Assembly: GCA_947629125.1 (NCBI GenBank)
Contig: CANRCO010000021.1
Coordinates: 1 to 14,453, forward strand
DNA: 14,453 nt
Direction of reading: 5' to 3'
Source of the DNA: an uncultured Bacilli bacterium
Lineage (GTDB): Bacteria; Bacillota_I; Bacilli_A; RF39; UBA660
In this document: positions 1 through 7,863 of the stretch, in pieces
Position numbering within the stretch: position 1 is the first letter of the stretch
Layout: the number at the start of each line of letters is the position of its first letter
The notes under the pieces: generated by a model
What the model was told of the DNA's origin: nothing
The model's input: only the letters and a program-made list of their open reading frames with translations
The model's database searches: none
Translations under genes and position numbers: made by a program

Positions 1-69
1 AGCTCAGTTGGTTAGAGCATCCGGCTCATAACCGGGCGGTCGTAGGTTCGAGTCCTACGAGGTCCACCA
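1..69 (+). tRNA. tRNA-Met (CAU), 5' end cut by window edge
   Basis: The 3' part of a tRNA: D-stem GCTC/GAGC, a seven-base anticodon loop CTCATAA with CAT at its centre, T-stem GTAGG/CCTAC around TTCGAGT, the 3' acceptor strand GAGGTCC, and an encoded ACCA end. The 5' acceptor strand and base 8 lie outside the window. The anticodon stem lacks the three stacked G-C pairs of an initiator, so this looks like an elongator Met tRNA. A CAU tRNA for Ile (lysidine-modified) cannot be excluded without the 5' half. Confidence 0.9.
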
Positions 70-78
70 TTTTATTTT

Positions 79-163
79 GCAGGTATGGCGAAATTGGTAG
101 ACGCGCTAGACTTAGGATCTAGTGGATTCATCCGTGGGGGTTCAAGTCCCTTTACCTGCACCA
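79..163 (+). tRNA. tRNA-Leu (UAG)
   Basis: Complete class II tRNA. The acceptor GCAGGTA (79-85) pairs with TACCTGC (153-159), discriminator A160 is followed by encoded CCA. The anticodon stem CTAGA/TCTAG encloses the loop CTTAGGA with TAG at 113-115. A long variable arm (about 123-134) is diagnostic of Leu/Ser tRNAs. The T-loop TTCAAGT has a stem with two G-U pairs. It lies 9 nt after the preceding tRNA, so the two probably share one transcript. Confidence 0.95.
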
Positions 164-173
164 AATTGATACC

Positions 174-203
174 AAGCTCGAACTTTTAATTAGTTCGAGT
201 TTT
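174..203 (+). terminator. Terminator of the tRNA transcript
   Basis: CTCGAACT (177-184) and AGTTCGAG (192-199) form a perfect 8-bp stem with a 7-nt loop. It can extend by a G-U and two A-U pairs into a short U-run (200-203). It sits just after the last tRNA and before the RhuM promoter. The U-run is short, so efficiency is uncertain. Confidence 0.65.
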
Positions 204-221
204 AAAATGATTAAAAATATA

Positions 222-250
222 TTGCCAAACAAATGTTCTTGCTGTATAAT
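222..250 (+). promoter_or_regulatory. Promoter of the RhuM-family gene
   Basis: TTGCCA (222-227), a 17-bp spacer and a perfect TATAAT (245-250). Initiation would fall near 257, only about 15 nt before the chosen ATG. This rules out the in-frame ATG at 233, which lies inside the promoter. Confidence 0.75.
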
Positions 251-271
251 TTTCTTATCAAGGAGGTTAAA

Positions 272-1285
272 ATGCAAGAAAGTAATATTATTTTATATAA
301 AACTGCAGATGGAAATGTAAATATAGATGTAATTTTAAAAGATGAAACAATATGGCTTACTCAAAAAAACATGGCAGAATTATTTGATTGCTCTAAAGAT
401 AATATAGGGTTACATTTAAAAAATATTTTTTTAGATAAAGAATTGGATAAAAATACAACTACCGAGATTTTCTCGGTTGTTCAAAAAGAAGGAAATCGTG
501 ATGTTAAAAGAAATATAGAATTTTATAATTTGGATGCTATAATCGCTGTAGGTTATCGAGTAAACTCTAAAAAAGCAACCCAGTTTAGAATATGGGCTAC
601 TAATGTTTTAAAAGATTATATTATTAAAGGTTTTAAAATAGATGTAGAAAGAATGAAAAATGGACCGAAATTTGGTAAAGATTATTATAAAGAATTACTC
701 GAAACTATTAAAGAAATTCGTTTGAGCGAACGAAGACTTTATCAAAAAATTACCGATTTATTTGAAAGTACAAGTATAGATTATAATAAGGAATCTGAAG
801 AAGCATATACATTTTTTAAAATTGTTCAAAATAAACTTCATTATGCTATATCTGGTCATACTGCAGCAGAACTTATATATGAAAGAGTAGATTCTAATAA
901 AGAACATCTTGGACTTACTAATTGGAAACATTCTTCAAATGGCAAAATTATGAAGTATGATATAAGTATTGCTAAGAATTATTTAAATAATAAAGAAATA
1001 AAAAAATTAGAAAGTTTAACAACTTTATTTTTAGACTATGCTGAAGATATGGCAAACGAACATAATCTAATGACAATGCAAAAATGGATTGATGCAACGG
1101 ATGATTTATTGAAATTTCGAAAAAAAGAAATTTTATCAAATTCTGGTAATATTTCTCATAAACAAGCTTTAGAAAAAGCTAATGAAGAATATGAAAAATT
1201 TAGAATTAGACAAGACAAAGAATATATATCATCAATGGATGAATTATATAAAAGATATTTAGAAGAAAACAAAAAATTGTTTTAA
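272..1285 (+). CDS. RhuM-family protein
   Basis: 337 aa. The N-terminal half carries the family's typical string: TIWLTQKNMAELF, then a helix-turn-helix-like stretch, NIEFYNLDAIIAVGYRVNS, and TQFRIWATNVLKDYI near residues 85-120. The C-terminal half has the HTAAELI and GLTNW segments usual in RhuM proteins. Length fits the family. The start at 272 is set by AGGAGG at 261-266 and by the promoter just upstream. RhuM was named from a Salmonella pathogenicity island; its biochemical role is not established, and 'virulence' should not be assumed here. The N-terminal part resembles a DNA-binding (phage antirepressor-like) module. It has its own promoter and stands directly after a tRNA array, a common place for acquired genes, but no integrase or repeat is visible. 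Confidence 0.85.
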   Translation: MQESNIILYKTADGNVNIDVILKDETIWLTQKNMAELFDCSKDNIGLHLKNIFLDKELDKNTTTEIFSVVQKEGNRDVKRNIEFYNLDAIIAVGYRVNSKKATQFRIWATNVLKDYIIKGFKIDVERMKNGPKFGKDYYKELLETIKEIRLSERRLYQKITDLFESTSIDYNKESEEAYTFFKIVQNKLHYAISGHTAAELIYERVDSNKEHLGLTNWKHSSNGKIMKYDISIAKNYLNNKEIKKLESLTTLFLDYAEDMANEHNLMTMQKWIDATDDLLKFRKKEILSNSGNISHKQALEKANEEYEKFRIRQDKEYISSMDELYKRYLEENKKLF

Positions 1286-1305
1286 CCCTACTTTTATGAT
1301 ATTAT
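1277..1305 (+). promoter_or_regulatory. Probable promoter of the 1329 gene
   Basis: TTGTTT (1277-1282), 17-bp spacer, TATTAT (1300-1305) with the extended -10 TG at 1297-1298. A perfect TATAAT at 1303-1308 overlaps it but lacks a well-spaced -35. The -35 lies over the end of the RhuM reading frame. Confidence 0.5.
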
Positions 1306-1328
1306 AATCTAACAAAGGAGTTTTAAAT

Positions 1329-2306
1329 ATGAATAGTTACTACACTGAAAATGTTAATTTTTTTATTACTTTATGTAATATCATCGAAGATTTTCCCACT
1401 TTGGAAAAAAAATTAACACCTCTAATTTTAAAAAAGGATACAACAAAATTTGCTGCAGATTTAAATAATATATCTCACAACAAATTTCTAATATCAAAAG
1501 AAGTTAAAAATTTTTATCAAGAAAATAAACAAATAATTGATAAAATAAATCAATCTTACAATATATTTTCTTTTATTATAAGAGTATATAATTATAATGG
1601 TCAAATAAGAGAACAATTTTTATCTATGTATGATTATATAAACAAAAATAAAGATAAAACAAATATAATGCTCAATGTATTACATAAAATAAAGGATTTG
1701 CAAATTGATACAGTTAGTTTTTATGAAAATAAAGATTTTACGAAAGATATATATTATATAACTCCTAAATTTGAGCAAAATGATGATATAAATTATGTTA
1801 ATAATATAAAAATAATCCCTAATTATACTTCTGATATAAAATATATTACAACAGGTTCAAATTATAAAATAAATGCTAAATTAATTTTAAATCATTTTGA
1901 CTTTTGTAAAATTTCATTAAACAGTTTAATATTTGATGCATCTACTCTTCCTAAAAAAATGAATAAAGAAACTATCTTTGATTCTATTGTAAAATTAAAT
2001 GAAGAACAACAACCAAAAACAGAAGCAATAAGAAATTCTGTAAATTTAGGAATAAGTATTGATGATTTAGATAAACAATACAATTACACATTTAATATGT
2101 TAAATAGATTAAATAATGTAGATAATAAAGAAAAATTATTAACAACTCTACAAACTATAAAAGAAAATATTAATAAATTGAAAAAAATTAGTGCACAATA
2201 TGATACAACTATTTCTAAAGAAGAAGGATTATCTTCTGAAATTTTAAAAGAAGAAAAACAAAAATATTTATCTAGAAGATTAATGCAAGAAATAGATTTA
2301 GATTAA
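1329..2306 (+). CDS. Hypothetical soluble protein
   Basis: 325 aa, not recognised. No signal peptide or membrane segment. It is rich in Asn, Lys and Ile, reflecting the base composition. The C-terminal part (about 255-325) is highly charged with leucines and isoleucines at helical spacing and looks like a coiled coil or helical bundle ending in LSRRLMQEIDLD. The start is set by AAGGAG at 1315-1320, 8 nt before the ATG. It follows the RhuM gene by 43 nt but appears to have its own promoter, so an operon is not certain. No catalytic motif is visible. Confidence 0.7.
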   Translation: MNSYYTENVNFFITLCNIIEDFPTLEKKLTPLILKKDTTKFAADLNNISHNKFLISKEVKNFYQENKQIIDKINQSYNIFSFIIRVYNYNGQIREQFLSMYDYINKNKDKTNIMLNVLHKIKDLQIDTVSFYENKDFTKDIYYITPKFEQNDDINYVNNIKIIPNYTSDIKYITTGSNYKINAKLILNHFDFCKISLNSLIFDASTLPKKMNKETIFDSIVKLNEEQQPKTEAIRNSVNLGISIDDLDKQYNYTFNMLNRLNNVDNKEKLLTTLQTIKENINKLKKISAQYDTTISKEEGLSSEILKEEKQKYLSRRLMQEIDLD

Positions 2307-2349
2307 AAATAATAAAAATAATAAAAATGCAACAAATTTTTCATATTGA

Positions 2350-2358
2350 TGATATAAT
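2350..2358 (+). promoter_or_regulatory. Extended -10 promoter of the 2381 gene
   Basis: TGaTATAAT, a perfect -10 with the extended TG. No convincing -35 is seen 16-18 bp upstream, as is common for extended -10 promoters. It lies 22 nt before the ATG of the membrane protein gene. Confidence 0.5.
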
Positions 2359-2380
2359 GTAATCGAATGGATGTGGTTTT

Positions 2381-3265
2381 ATGAAAATAATTAAAGGAAT
2401 ATTTTTATACATTTTTACTAATGTCTTAATTTTATCTGCTTTCGCTCTCCTACTAATAATTCCTATTAGAAGATGTATAAATAATAATGTTATTAAAGAT
2501 ATGATTTATTCTTTAGAAATTGAACAAATCGTATCAAGTAGTCCAAGTCTGGAAAAACAATTTAATGAATCTTTGGAACCAATTTATAACGTAACCAGAG
2601 AAGTTGGAATTCCTGATGAAACAGTTTTGAAAATTCTTAATACTAAAGAAGTAAAAGAATTATTTGGTGATATTACTAGTAATATTTTAGTAGCTTTGAT
2701 TACTGATGAAAATCAAAAATTAGTAACTTCTGAAAATATCGCATCTATAGTTGCAACAGCTATTGATGACATTAATGAACATAACATAATTGATATTAAC
2801 GCTGAACAAAAAGAAAAAATTGTAGATGTTGTCAGTGAAAAAGCAGATGAATATCAAGATTTAATGATTGATACTGATACTGTTTTAAAAGATGTTGATA
2901 AAGAAGATTTAAAATTTTTAGATACTTTCCGATTTGTATTATCTAATAAAATGTTAATGTATTTAGGTATTGCTTTAGCTATTTCACTTGGAGGAATTAT
3001 TATTTTAAGACTTAAAAATGCCAAATGGATAAAATGGTGTTCATTATCAATTTTAACTGCTGCTATTTTAAATATAATAACTAACTTTATAATAATGATT
3101 GTAAATAATGTTAAGCTTAAAGAAAATTACTCTTTCATTTATAAAATATTTAATAAAATAGTTAACACAGGATACTTATATTCGGGTATAATTATTGGTA
3201 TAGCAATTATTGTTTTGATTATTTACAAATTATGTAAACCAAAACAAATACCAAAAGAAGCCTAA
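2381..3265 (+). CDS. Four-segment integral membrane protein, unknown function
   Basis: 294 aa. A hydrophobic segment at residues 8-29 is followed by an acidic, helix-rich region of about 160 residues (30-190), then three more hydrophobic segments at about 191-210, 219-242 and 265-285, and a short basic tail. By the positive-inside rule the first segment acts as a signal anchor and the acidic region is probably outside the membrane. No known motif is recognised. The start is the only ATG in frame after the promoter; GGATGTGG just upstream is a weak ribosome site. A hairpin with a U-run follows the stop, so it is probably monocistronic. Confidence 0.75.
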   Translation: MKIIKGIFLYIFTNVLILSAFALLLIIPIRRCINNNVIKDMIYSLEIEQIVSSSPSLEKQFNESLEPIYNVTREVGIPDETVLKILNTKEVKELFGDITSNILVALITDENQKLVTSENIASIVATAIDDINEHNIIDINAEQKEKIVDVVSEKADEYQDLMIDTDTVLKDVDKEDLKFLDTFRFVLSNKMLMYLGIALAISLGGIIILRLKNAKWIKWCSLSILTAAILNIITNFIIMIVNNVKLKENYSFIYKIFNKIVNTGYLYSGIIIGIAIIVLIIYKLCKPKQIPKEA

Positions 3266-3294
3266 TACATACTATTAATTTAGTATGTTTTTTT
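3266..3294 (+). terminator. Rho-independent terminator
   Basis: A perfect 8-bp stem ACATACTA (3267-3274) / TAGTATGT (3281-3288), a 6-nt loop, and a run of seven T ending at 3294. It begins directly after the stop codon of the membrane protein gene. Confidence 0.85.
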
Positions 3295-3342
3295 ATTGCC
3301 AAAATATAGCAATCATTTGTTCGTGTATTTTGTTAAATTTTA

Positions 3343-3351
3343 TGTTAAAAT
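3343..3351 (+). promoter_or_regulatory. Possible extended -10 promoter of the radical SAM operon
   Basis: TGtTAAAAT lies 18 nt before the ATG at 3369 and after the preceding terminator. TTGTTC at 3317-3322 is too far (23 bp) to be a standard -35. The call rests on the extended -10 and on position. Confidence 0.4.
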
Positions 3352-3368
3352 AATATTGGTGAAATATT

Positions 3369-4580
3369 ATGACATTAAAAGAAAAATTAATTATTTTAGC
3401 TGATAGTGCTAAATATGATGCTTCATGCTCTTCTAGTGGCAGTTCTATTAAAAATAATAATGGTTTAGGTAATACTAGTTTTAGTGGAATATGTCATTCT
3501 TTTTCTAATGATGGACGTTGTATATCACTTTTAAAAATTTTAATGACCAATTGTTGTATTTTTGATTGTAAATATTGTTTAAATCGTCAAAGTAATAATA
3601 TTAAAAGAGCTATCTTTACGCCGGAAGAAATATGCAAAATTACCATTAATTTTTATAAACGCAATTACATTGAAGGCTTATTTTTAAGTTCGGGAATAAT
3701 CAAAAATGCAAACTACACTATGGAAAAAATGATTGAGACTATTACTCTTTTAAGAAAAAAATATCATTTTATTGGTTATATTCATGCGAAAGCTATCCCG
3801 GGTGCTAGTGAATATTTAATAAAAAAATTGGGCTCTTTAGTTAATCGCTTGAGTGCTAACTTAGAATTATGTCAAGAAAAAAATTTAAAACTATTGGCCC
3901 CTAATAAAAACCAACAAAAAGTAAATAATATAATGGAATTTATTAAAGAAAATCAAAATAAAAATTTTACTCCCGCTGGACAAAGTACGCAAGTTATTAT
4001 CGGAGCAACTAAAGAAACTGATTTAGATATCTTAAAAACTAGTGAATCCTTATATCAAAAATATCGTCTAAAACGAGTATTTTATTCTGCATATATTCCC
4101 GTTAACAAAGATAAATTATTACCTATGATTAATGCTCCTTTAAAAAGAGAACACCGCCTTTATCAAGCTGATTGGTTAATCCGCTTTTATAAATATAAAT
4201 CCTCTAATCTTTTAGATAAAAATAATCCAAATTTTAATATATTAATCGACCCTAAAGCTGATTATGCTCTAAGACATTTAGAAAACTTTCCTAAAGAAAT
4301 CAATAAAGCATCATATTATGAACTTTTACAAATTCCGGGGATTGGTTTAACTAGTGCTCAAAAAATTATTAAATCTCGCAAATATTTTACTTTAAAATTT
4401 AGTGATTTAAAAAATATGGGAATATCTTTAAAACGGGCTAAATACTTTATAATATGTAATGGACAATATTATTTAAATAAAGAATTTTTTCAAAAAGATT
4501 TTATTATGCAAAACTTAAAAATGTTGGAATTAAATACTACTTATAATAAAGAAGTTCAATTATCTTTATTTAATGAGTAA
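3369..4580 (+). CDS. Radical SAM protein, putative DNA modification/repair type
   Basis: 403 aa. The CX3CX2C iron-sulfur motif is Cys63-Cys67-Cys70 (CIFDCKYC). Around it are the hallmarks of the family NCBI calls 'putative DNA modification/repair radical SAM protein' (TIGR03916): YDASCSSSGS at 17-26, NDGRCISLLKILMTNC before the cluster, and RNYIEGLFLSSGII after it. A C-terminal helix-hairpin-helix (ELLQIPGIGLTSAQKI, about 320-336) suggests contact with DNA. It probably binds a 4Fe-4S cluster and cleaves S-adenosylmethionine to start radical chemistry; the substrate of the family is not known. GGTGAA precedes the ATG. The next gene overlaps by 8 nt (ATGAGTAA), so the two are probably translationally coupled. 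Confidence 0.9.
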   Translation: MTLKEKLIILADSAKYDASCSSSGSSIKNNNGLGNTSFSGICHSFSNDGRCISLLKILMTNCCIFDCKYCLNRQSNNIKRAIFTPEEICKITINFYKRNYIEGLFLSSGIIKNANYTMEKMIETITLLRKKYHFIGYIHAKAIPGASEYLIKKLGSLVNRLSANLELCQEKNLKLLAPNKNQQKVNNIMEFIKENQNKNFTPAGQSTQVIIGATKETDLDILKTSESLYQKYRLKRVFYSAYIPVNKDKLLPMINAPLKREHRLYQADWLIRFYKYKSSNLLDKNNPNFNILIDPKADYALRHLENFPKEINKASYYELLQIPGIGLTSAQKIIKSRKYFTLKFSDLKNMGISLKRAKYFIICNGQYYLNKEFFQKDFIMQNLKMLELNTTYNKEVQLSLFNE

Positions 4581-5313
4581 CATTTATTTATACCAAGATT
4601 CTTGGTCAAATCTATTAACTTTAATAAAATATTTAATTACCAACAAAATTCGTCCTTTAAATATTAAATCTTTAGATTACTCTCCTACTTTATTTGATAA
4701 TTGCATAAATTTGAATTTAGAAAATGAACATAATATTGAAAAATATTGGTTAAATAAAACAAATAGTTCAGTTTATAAAATTGTTTATTATGTTTATTTA
4801 TCTACTAATCCTAATAAAGAATTAATAATTTATTATTTTTTATTAAATAGTTTAAAATATCCCCATTCAATTTTAAATCAAAGAAATTTAAAATGTGTTA
4901 ATCAAGCTTTAAAAATTGCAAATTATACTAGACATGAAAGTCATAAATTTAAAGGTTTTTTGCGTTTTAAAGAAACTAAAAATCATTATTTGTATGCTCA
5001 AATAGAACCAGAAAACAATATATTAGAATTATTAGCTTACCATTTTAAAAATCGTTTAAAAAACGAGTATTGGATTATTAATGATACAAAATACAAGCAA
5101 ATCTGTTTATACGATAAGAAAAACATTTATTTATTAAATAATACCCAAATAACAAATGTTAGTCTTAGCAATGATGAATTATTAATGCAAGATTTATGGA
5201 AAAATTTTTTTCAAAATATAAGTATTAAAGAACGCGAAAATAAATTAAGACAAATGGGTTTTATGCCTAAAAAATATTGGAAAAATATTATAGAAATGGA
5301 GAACAGAAAATGA
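4573..5313 (+). CDS. DUF4130/TIGR03915-type DNA metabolism protein
   Basis: 246 aa. This is the usual genomic partner of the radical SAM protein just upstream. The middle and C-terminal parts match the family: VNQALKIANYTRHESHKFKGFLRF (about 110-133, with a conserved His/Glu pair), YAQIEPENNILELLAYHFKNR, and the WIINDTKYK segment. In some genomes this domain is fused to a uracil-DNA-glycosylase domain; at 246 aa this one is the stand-alone form. Biochemical role unknown; association with DNA repair or modification is inferred from gene neighbourhood. It overlaps the upstream gene by 8 nt and the downstream chaperonin gene by 4 nt (ATGA). Its TGA stop indicates that UGA terminates in this organism. 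Confidence 0.85.
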   Translation: MSNIYLYQDSWSNLLTLIKYLITNKIRPLNIKSLDYSPTLFDNCINLNLENEHNIEKYWLNKTNSSVYKIVYYVYLSTNPNKELIIYYFLLNSLKYPHSILNQRNLKCVNQALKIANYTRHESHKFKGFLRFKETKNHYLYAQIEPENNILELLAYHFKNRLKNEYWIINDTKYKQICLYDKKNIYLLNNTQITNVSLSNDELLMQDLWKNFFQNISIKERENKLRQMGFMPKKYWKNIIEMENRK

Positions 5314-6848
5314 AAAAAGTAATTAGTGGAAATGAATTAAAAACAACTATGCAAGAAGCTATAAATCTATTATGTGATACAGTTAAAGCTACTTTAGGAC
5401 CAACAGGAAATAATGTTTTAATTAATTCTAATGAAACTAGTCCTTATATAACTAATGATGGTGTTACAATTGCTCAAAATATTGAAAGTGATAATCCAGT
5501 AATTAATGCTATTTTAGAAATTGCTAAAGAAGCTAGCTTACAAACAAATTCACTAGTCGGAGATGGAACTACCACTACTCTAGTATTACTGCAAAGTATT
5601 TTTAATCAAGCTTTAAAATTAATAGATGAAGGAATTAATCCTTTGATTTTAAAAAACGAATTAAATGAAGCAACTAACCTAGCCATAAATAAATTAAATA
5701 ATTTAAAGAAATTACCAAATTCTAAAAATTTATTAGCTACTGCCATTAATTCTGCTAACGATACTAACTTAGGTACAATAGTATATAATGTATTTAAAAA
5801 AGTTAATAATGCAAATGCAATAAAAATAAAAGAAGGAAACAAAGAGATAACTGAATATAAAATAGTAAAAGGTTATAATTTAGAACATGTAAATACAATA
5901 GATTATTTAATCAAAGAAAAAGAAATTATTTTAAAAAATCCTTATGTCTTATTATTAAAAGGTTATTTAGATAATCTTGATATTTTAAAAGATATTTTAA
6001 TAGCATTAAAAGAAAATTCAAAATCACTGTTAGTTATAGCTGAAGATTTAGAACCTAATTTAAAAAATGATATTTTATATTATTTCTTAGAAGAAAATAT
6101 TAATATAATTATTGTTGAAAATCCCGATTATGCTTCTCGTAAAAATATTATTTATAATGATTTGGCAATTTTTACAAAAGCGAATGTTATAAATATTAAA
6201 AATACTATACCAACTTGGAATGATTTAGGTTTTGTTAAAGAAGTCATTATCAGTAACGATAATATTAATATAATCAATGAACCAAATTCTTTAGATTATC
6301 AAAACTTAATAAAAAATTTAGATAAAGATATTAATAATTGTTTAGATGATTATGAAAAAGAATTTTTAATTGATAGATTAGCTAAACTTAAAAATGGAAT
6401 TGCTTATATTTATATTGGTGGAATTACTCAAACTGAAAAAAGAGAAAAATTAATGCGAACTATAGATGCCGTTTGTGCTTTAAATGTAGCAAAAAATGGT
6501 GTTTTACCAGGAGCTGGTTTAGCTTATTTACAAATTCAAAAAGAATTTGATTTAAAAGATAATGGTTCTAAGTTAATCTATAATGCTTTAACCATTCCTT
6601 TTGAACAAATTTTAAAAAACAATGGTTTAGATAGTTTAAAATATTTAGAAATAGCTAAAAAGAAAAATTATCAAGAAATTTTTAATATTCATACTAAAAC
6701 TTGGGAAAATATAAATAAAAGTAATATAATTGACCCATTATTAGTAAATATCACTGCATTAAAAAATGCCAGCTCAATTGCTAGCATGTTATTTACAACT
6801 TCTAGTGTTGTTGTTAATGAAAGAAAAATAGATAATTTAGAATTATAA
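5310..6848 (+). CDS. Divergent GroEL-like (Cpn60) chaperonin
   Basis: 512 aa, near GroEL length. The ATP site is kept: TLGPTG (29-33), NDGVT (49-53), GDGTTT (84-89), and Asp386, which aligns with the catalytic Asp398 of E. coli. The block DYEKEFLIDRLAKLKNGIAYIYIGG (347-371) and IIDP (473-476) also fit. It departs from typical GroEL in several places. The apical signature KAPGFGDRRK reads ENPDYASRKN (270-279). The RGYLSPYF segment reads HVNTIDYL (193-200). GGG is GAG (401-403). The C-terminal Gly-Gly-Met tail is absent, the protein ending in NERKIDNLEL. The start at 5310 follows GGAG (5298-5301); an in-frame ATG at 5277 lies inside the upstream gene. No groES is adjacent. It may be the cell's main chaperonin or a specialised paralogue tied to the DNA genes before it. 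Confidence 0.9.
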   Translation: MKKVISGNELKTTMQEAINLLCDTVKATLGPTGNNVLINSNETSPYITNDGVTIAQNIESDNPVINAILEIAKEASLQTNSLVGDGTTTTLVLLQSIFNQALKLIDEGINPLILKNELNEATNLAINKLNNLKKLPNSKNLLATAINSANDTNLGTIVYNVFKKVNNANAIKIKEGNKEITEYKIVKGYNLEHVNTIDYLIKEKEIILKNPYVLLLKGYLDNLDILKDILIALKENSKSLLVIAEDLEPNLKNDILYYFLEENINIIIVENPDYASRKNIIYNDLAIFTKANVINIKNTIPTWNDLGFVKEVIISNDNINIINEPNSLDYQNLIKNLDKDINNCLDDYEKEFLIDRLAKLKNGIAYIYIGGITQTEKREKLMRTIDAVCALNVAKNGVLPGAGLAYLQIQKEFDLKDNGSKLIYNALTIPFEQILKNNGLDSLKYLEIAKKKNYQEIFNIHTKTWENINKSNIIDPLLVNITALKNASSIASMLFTTSSVVVNERKIDNLEL

Positions 6849-7832
6849 TTTAGATATAAAATTATATTTTTTTAAAGATATTAATAAAGCAATAAAAGTA
6901 ATACCACCAATAATCATAATAGGTATTGTTTTACCAGTATTAGGATTATCAATTTCTTTCTTTTTAATAGAATCATCAATTTTTTTATTATTTAAAGTAG
7001 TTACTTCTAAAATATCACTATAATTTGTTCCTCCTACTACAGCTGCTTTATAATAATAAGTTTTATCACTTTGTAAATTTTCATCAATAAAACCTTCTTG
7101 TGAATTACAATCAATAGATTCTTTTATTAATTCATAATTATCATCTTTATTAGATGCTCGATAAATACTACACATAACTTCTTTATCAGTAGAAATACTT
7201 TCTAAATTAAGAGATGGAATTAAAGTAATTGAATTAGCTGTAATATTTTTTACTTCTAATTTAGGAACTAACATTTTAATTAAATCATCTTCTTTTTCTA
7301 CTTTTTGCCCATATTTATTTATAAAATTTGTTATTTTATCAGAATCTAAAGAAATTTTAACTTCTCGTATTGCATCTCCTGAAAGATGGAAATGAGAATC
7401 TTCGGTATCTTCATTAAATTCATAATATTCAGTTTTTATTTCTATACCATACTCATCAAATTTAGTTGACAATTCTTCTTCTGGTATATCATCAACCAAT
7501 ACCATATTATTTTCATCATAACCATTTAATTTTAAAATAGTTTCTAAAACTCCTACAATTACAATAGATTTAAGCATTTCTTTATCAACGTTTTCTTTTG
7601 TGATTGCTTCTGAATTACTATATTCTAAATAATTATCATGATAATTAAATGACATAATTGATAAATCTTCACTATAAATATTTAGCACATTATCTTCAAC
7701 TATTTTTGATTCTAAACTTAAAAGAGCTGCTGCACTAGAATTTTTAAATTCATTATTTACATCTTGTAACGTAAAAACTTTAGCATAAACAGTAGTTGTA
7801 TTAAATAACAAAAGACCAATTATAAAAATCAA
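6843..7832 (-). CDS. Surface protein with Fn3-like domain and NPNTG anchor, start out of frame
   Basis: 329 aa from the TTG at 7832. In order: hydrophobic segment ending in VYA|KV (signal cleavage near residue 17); a largely acidic extracellular region; a fibronectin-III-like fold at about 188-280 (SITLIPSLNL, SIYRASNKDD, KTYYYKAAVV); then NPNTG (296-300), a hydrophobic stretch (303-320) and a Lys-containing tail. That order is typical of sortase substrates, though NPNTG is a variant of LPXTG and no sortase is in the window. The start is abnormal: TTG7832 has no ribosome site and gives no charged N-region. A GGTGA site with TTG at 7851-7849 lies upstream but is out of frame by one because of an A8 run. 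With seven A the product would begin MKKIISLIFIIGLLLF, a textbook signal peptide. It is convergent with the chaperonin gene, overlapping it by 6 nt. Confidence 0.75.
   Translation of the reverse strand: MIFIIGLLLFNTTTVYAKVFTLQDVNNEFKNSSAAALLSLESKIVEDNVLNIYSEDLSIMSFNYHDNYLEYSNSEAITKENVDKEMLKSIVIVGVLETILKLNGYDENNMVLVDDIPEEELSTKFDEYGIEIKTEYYEFNEDTEDSHFHLSGDAIREVKISLDSDKITNFINKYGQKVEKEDDLIKMLVPKLEVKNITANSITLIPSLNLESISTDKEVMCSIYRASNKDDNYELIKESIDCNSQEGFIDENLQSDKTYYYKAAVVGGTNYSDILEVTTLNNKKIDDSIKKKEIDNPNTGKTIPIMIIGGITFIALLISLKKYNFISKL
6844..6873 (+). terminator. Terminator of the radical SAM-chaperonin operon
   Basis: TATAATTT (6844-6851) and AAATTATA (6859-6866) form an 8-bp all-A/U stem with a 7-nt loop, followed by seven T. 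The stem is weak, but position and U-run fit. It overlaps the end of the convergent surface protein gene. Confidence 0.5.
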
Positions 7833-7840
7833 ACTTATTA

Positions 7841-7848
7841 TTTTTTTT
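7841..7848 (-). repeat. A8 homopolymer at the start of the NPNTG gene
   Basis: On the coding strand, eight A directly follow the TTG start at 7851-7849. In the present length translation from that TTG reads MKKNNKFDFYNWSFVI and stops. One A fewer restores the frame to the signal peptide and the rest of the protein. It is a candidate slippage site for the polymerase or in replication, or a sequencing or assembly error. Confidence 0.7.
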
Positions 7849-7856
7849 CAATTTTT

Positions 7857-7861
7857 TCACC
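7857..7861 (-). promoter_or_regulatory. Ribosome site pointing to TTG at 7851
   Basis: GGTGA on the coding strand, 5 nt before TTG (7851-7849). The same GGTGA element serves the two neighbouring surface protein genes. It supports the upstream start and thus the view that the reading frame is broken by the A8 run. Confidence 0.6.
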
Positions 7862-7863
7862 TT

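Noticed and set aside
141..163. tRNA-Leu 3' end as an integration site
   Set aside because: No second copy of the tRNA 3' sequence and no integrase gene in the window.
233..271. Upstream start of the RhuM gene at 233
   Set aside because: This ATG lies between the -35 and -10 boxes and has no ribosome site; the ATG at 272 has a strong one.
1892..2083. Leftward open frame of 63 codons
   Set aside because: Lies wholly inside the gene at 1329-2306 on the other strand, with no ribosome site; a shadow frame.
4573..5313. UGA read as Trp (Mycoplasma code)
   Set aside because: The gene ends naturally at TGA overlapping the next start, and Trp is written as TGG throughout.
5606..5842. Leftward open frame of 78 codons
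   Set aside because: Antisense to the conserved chaperonin sequence; a shadow frame.
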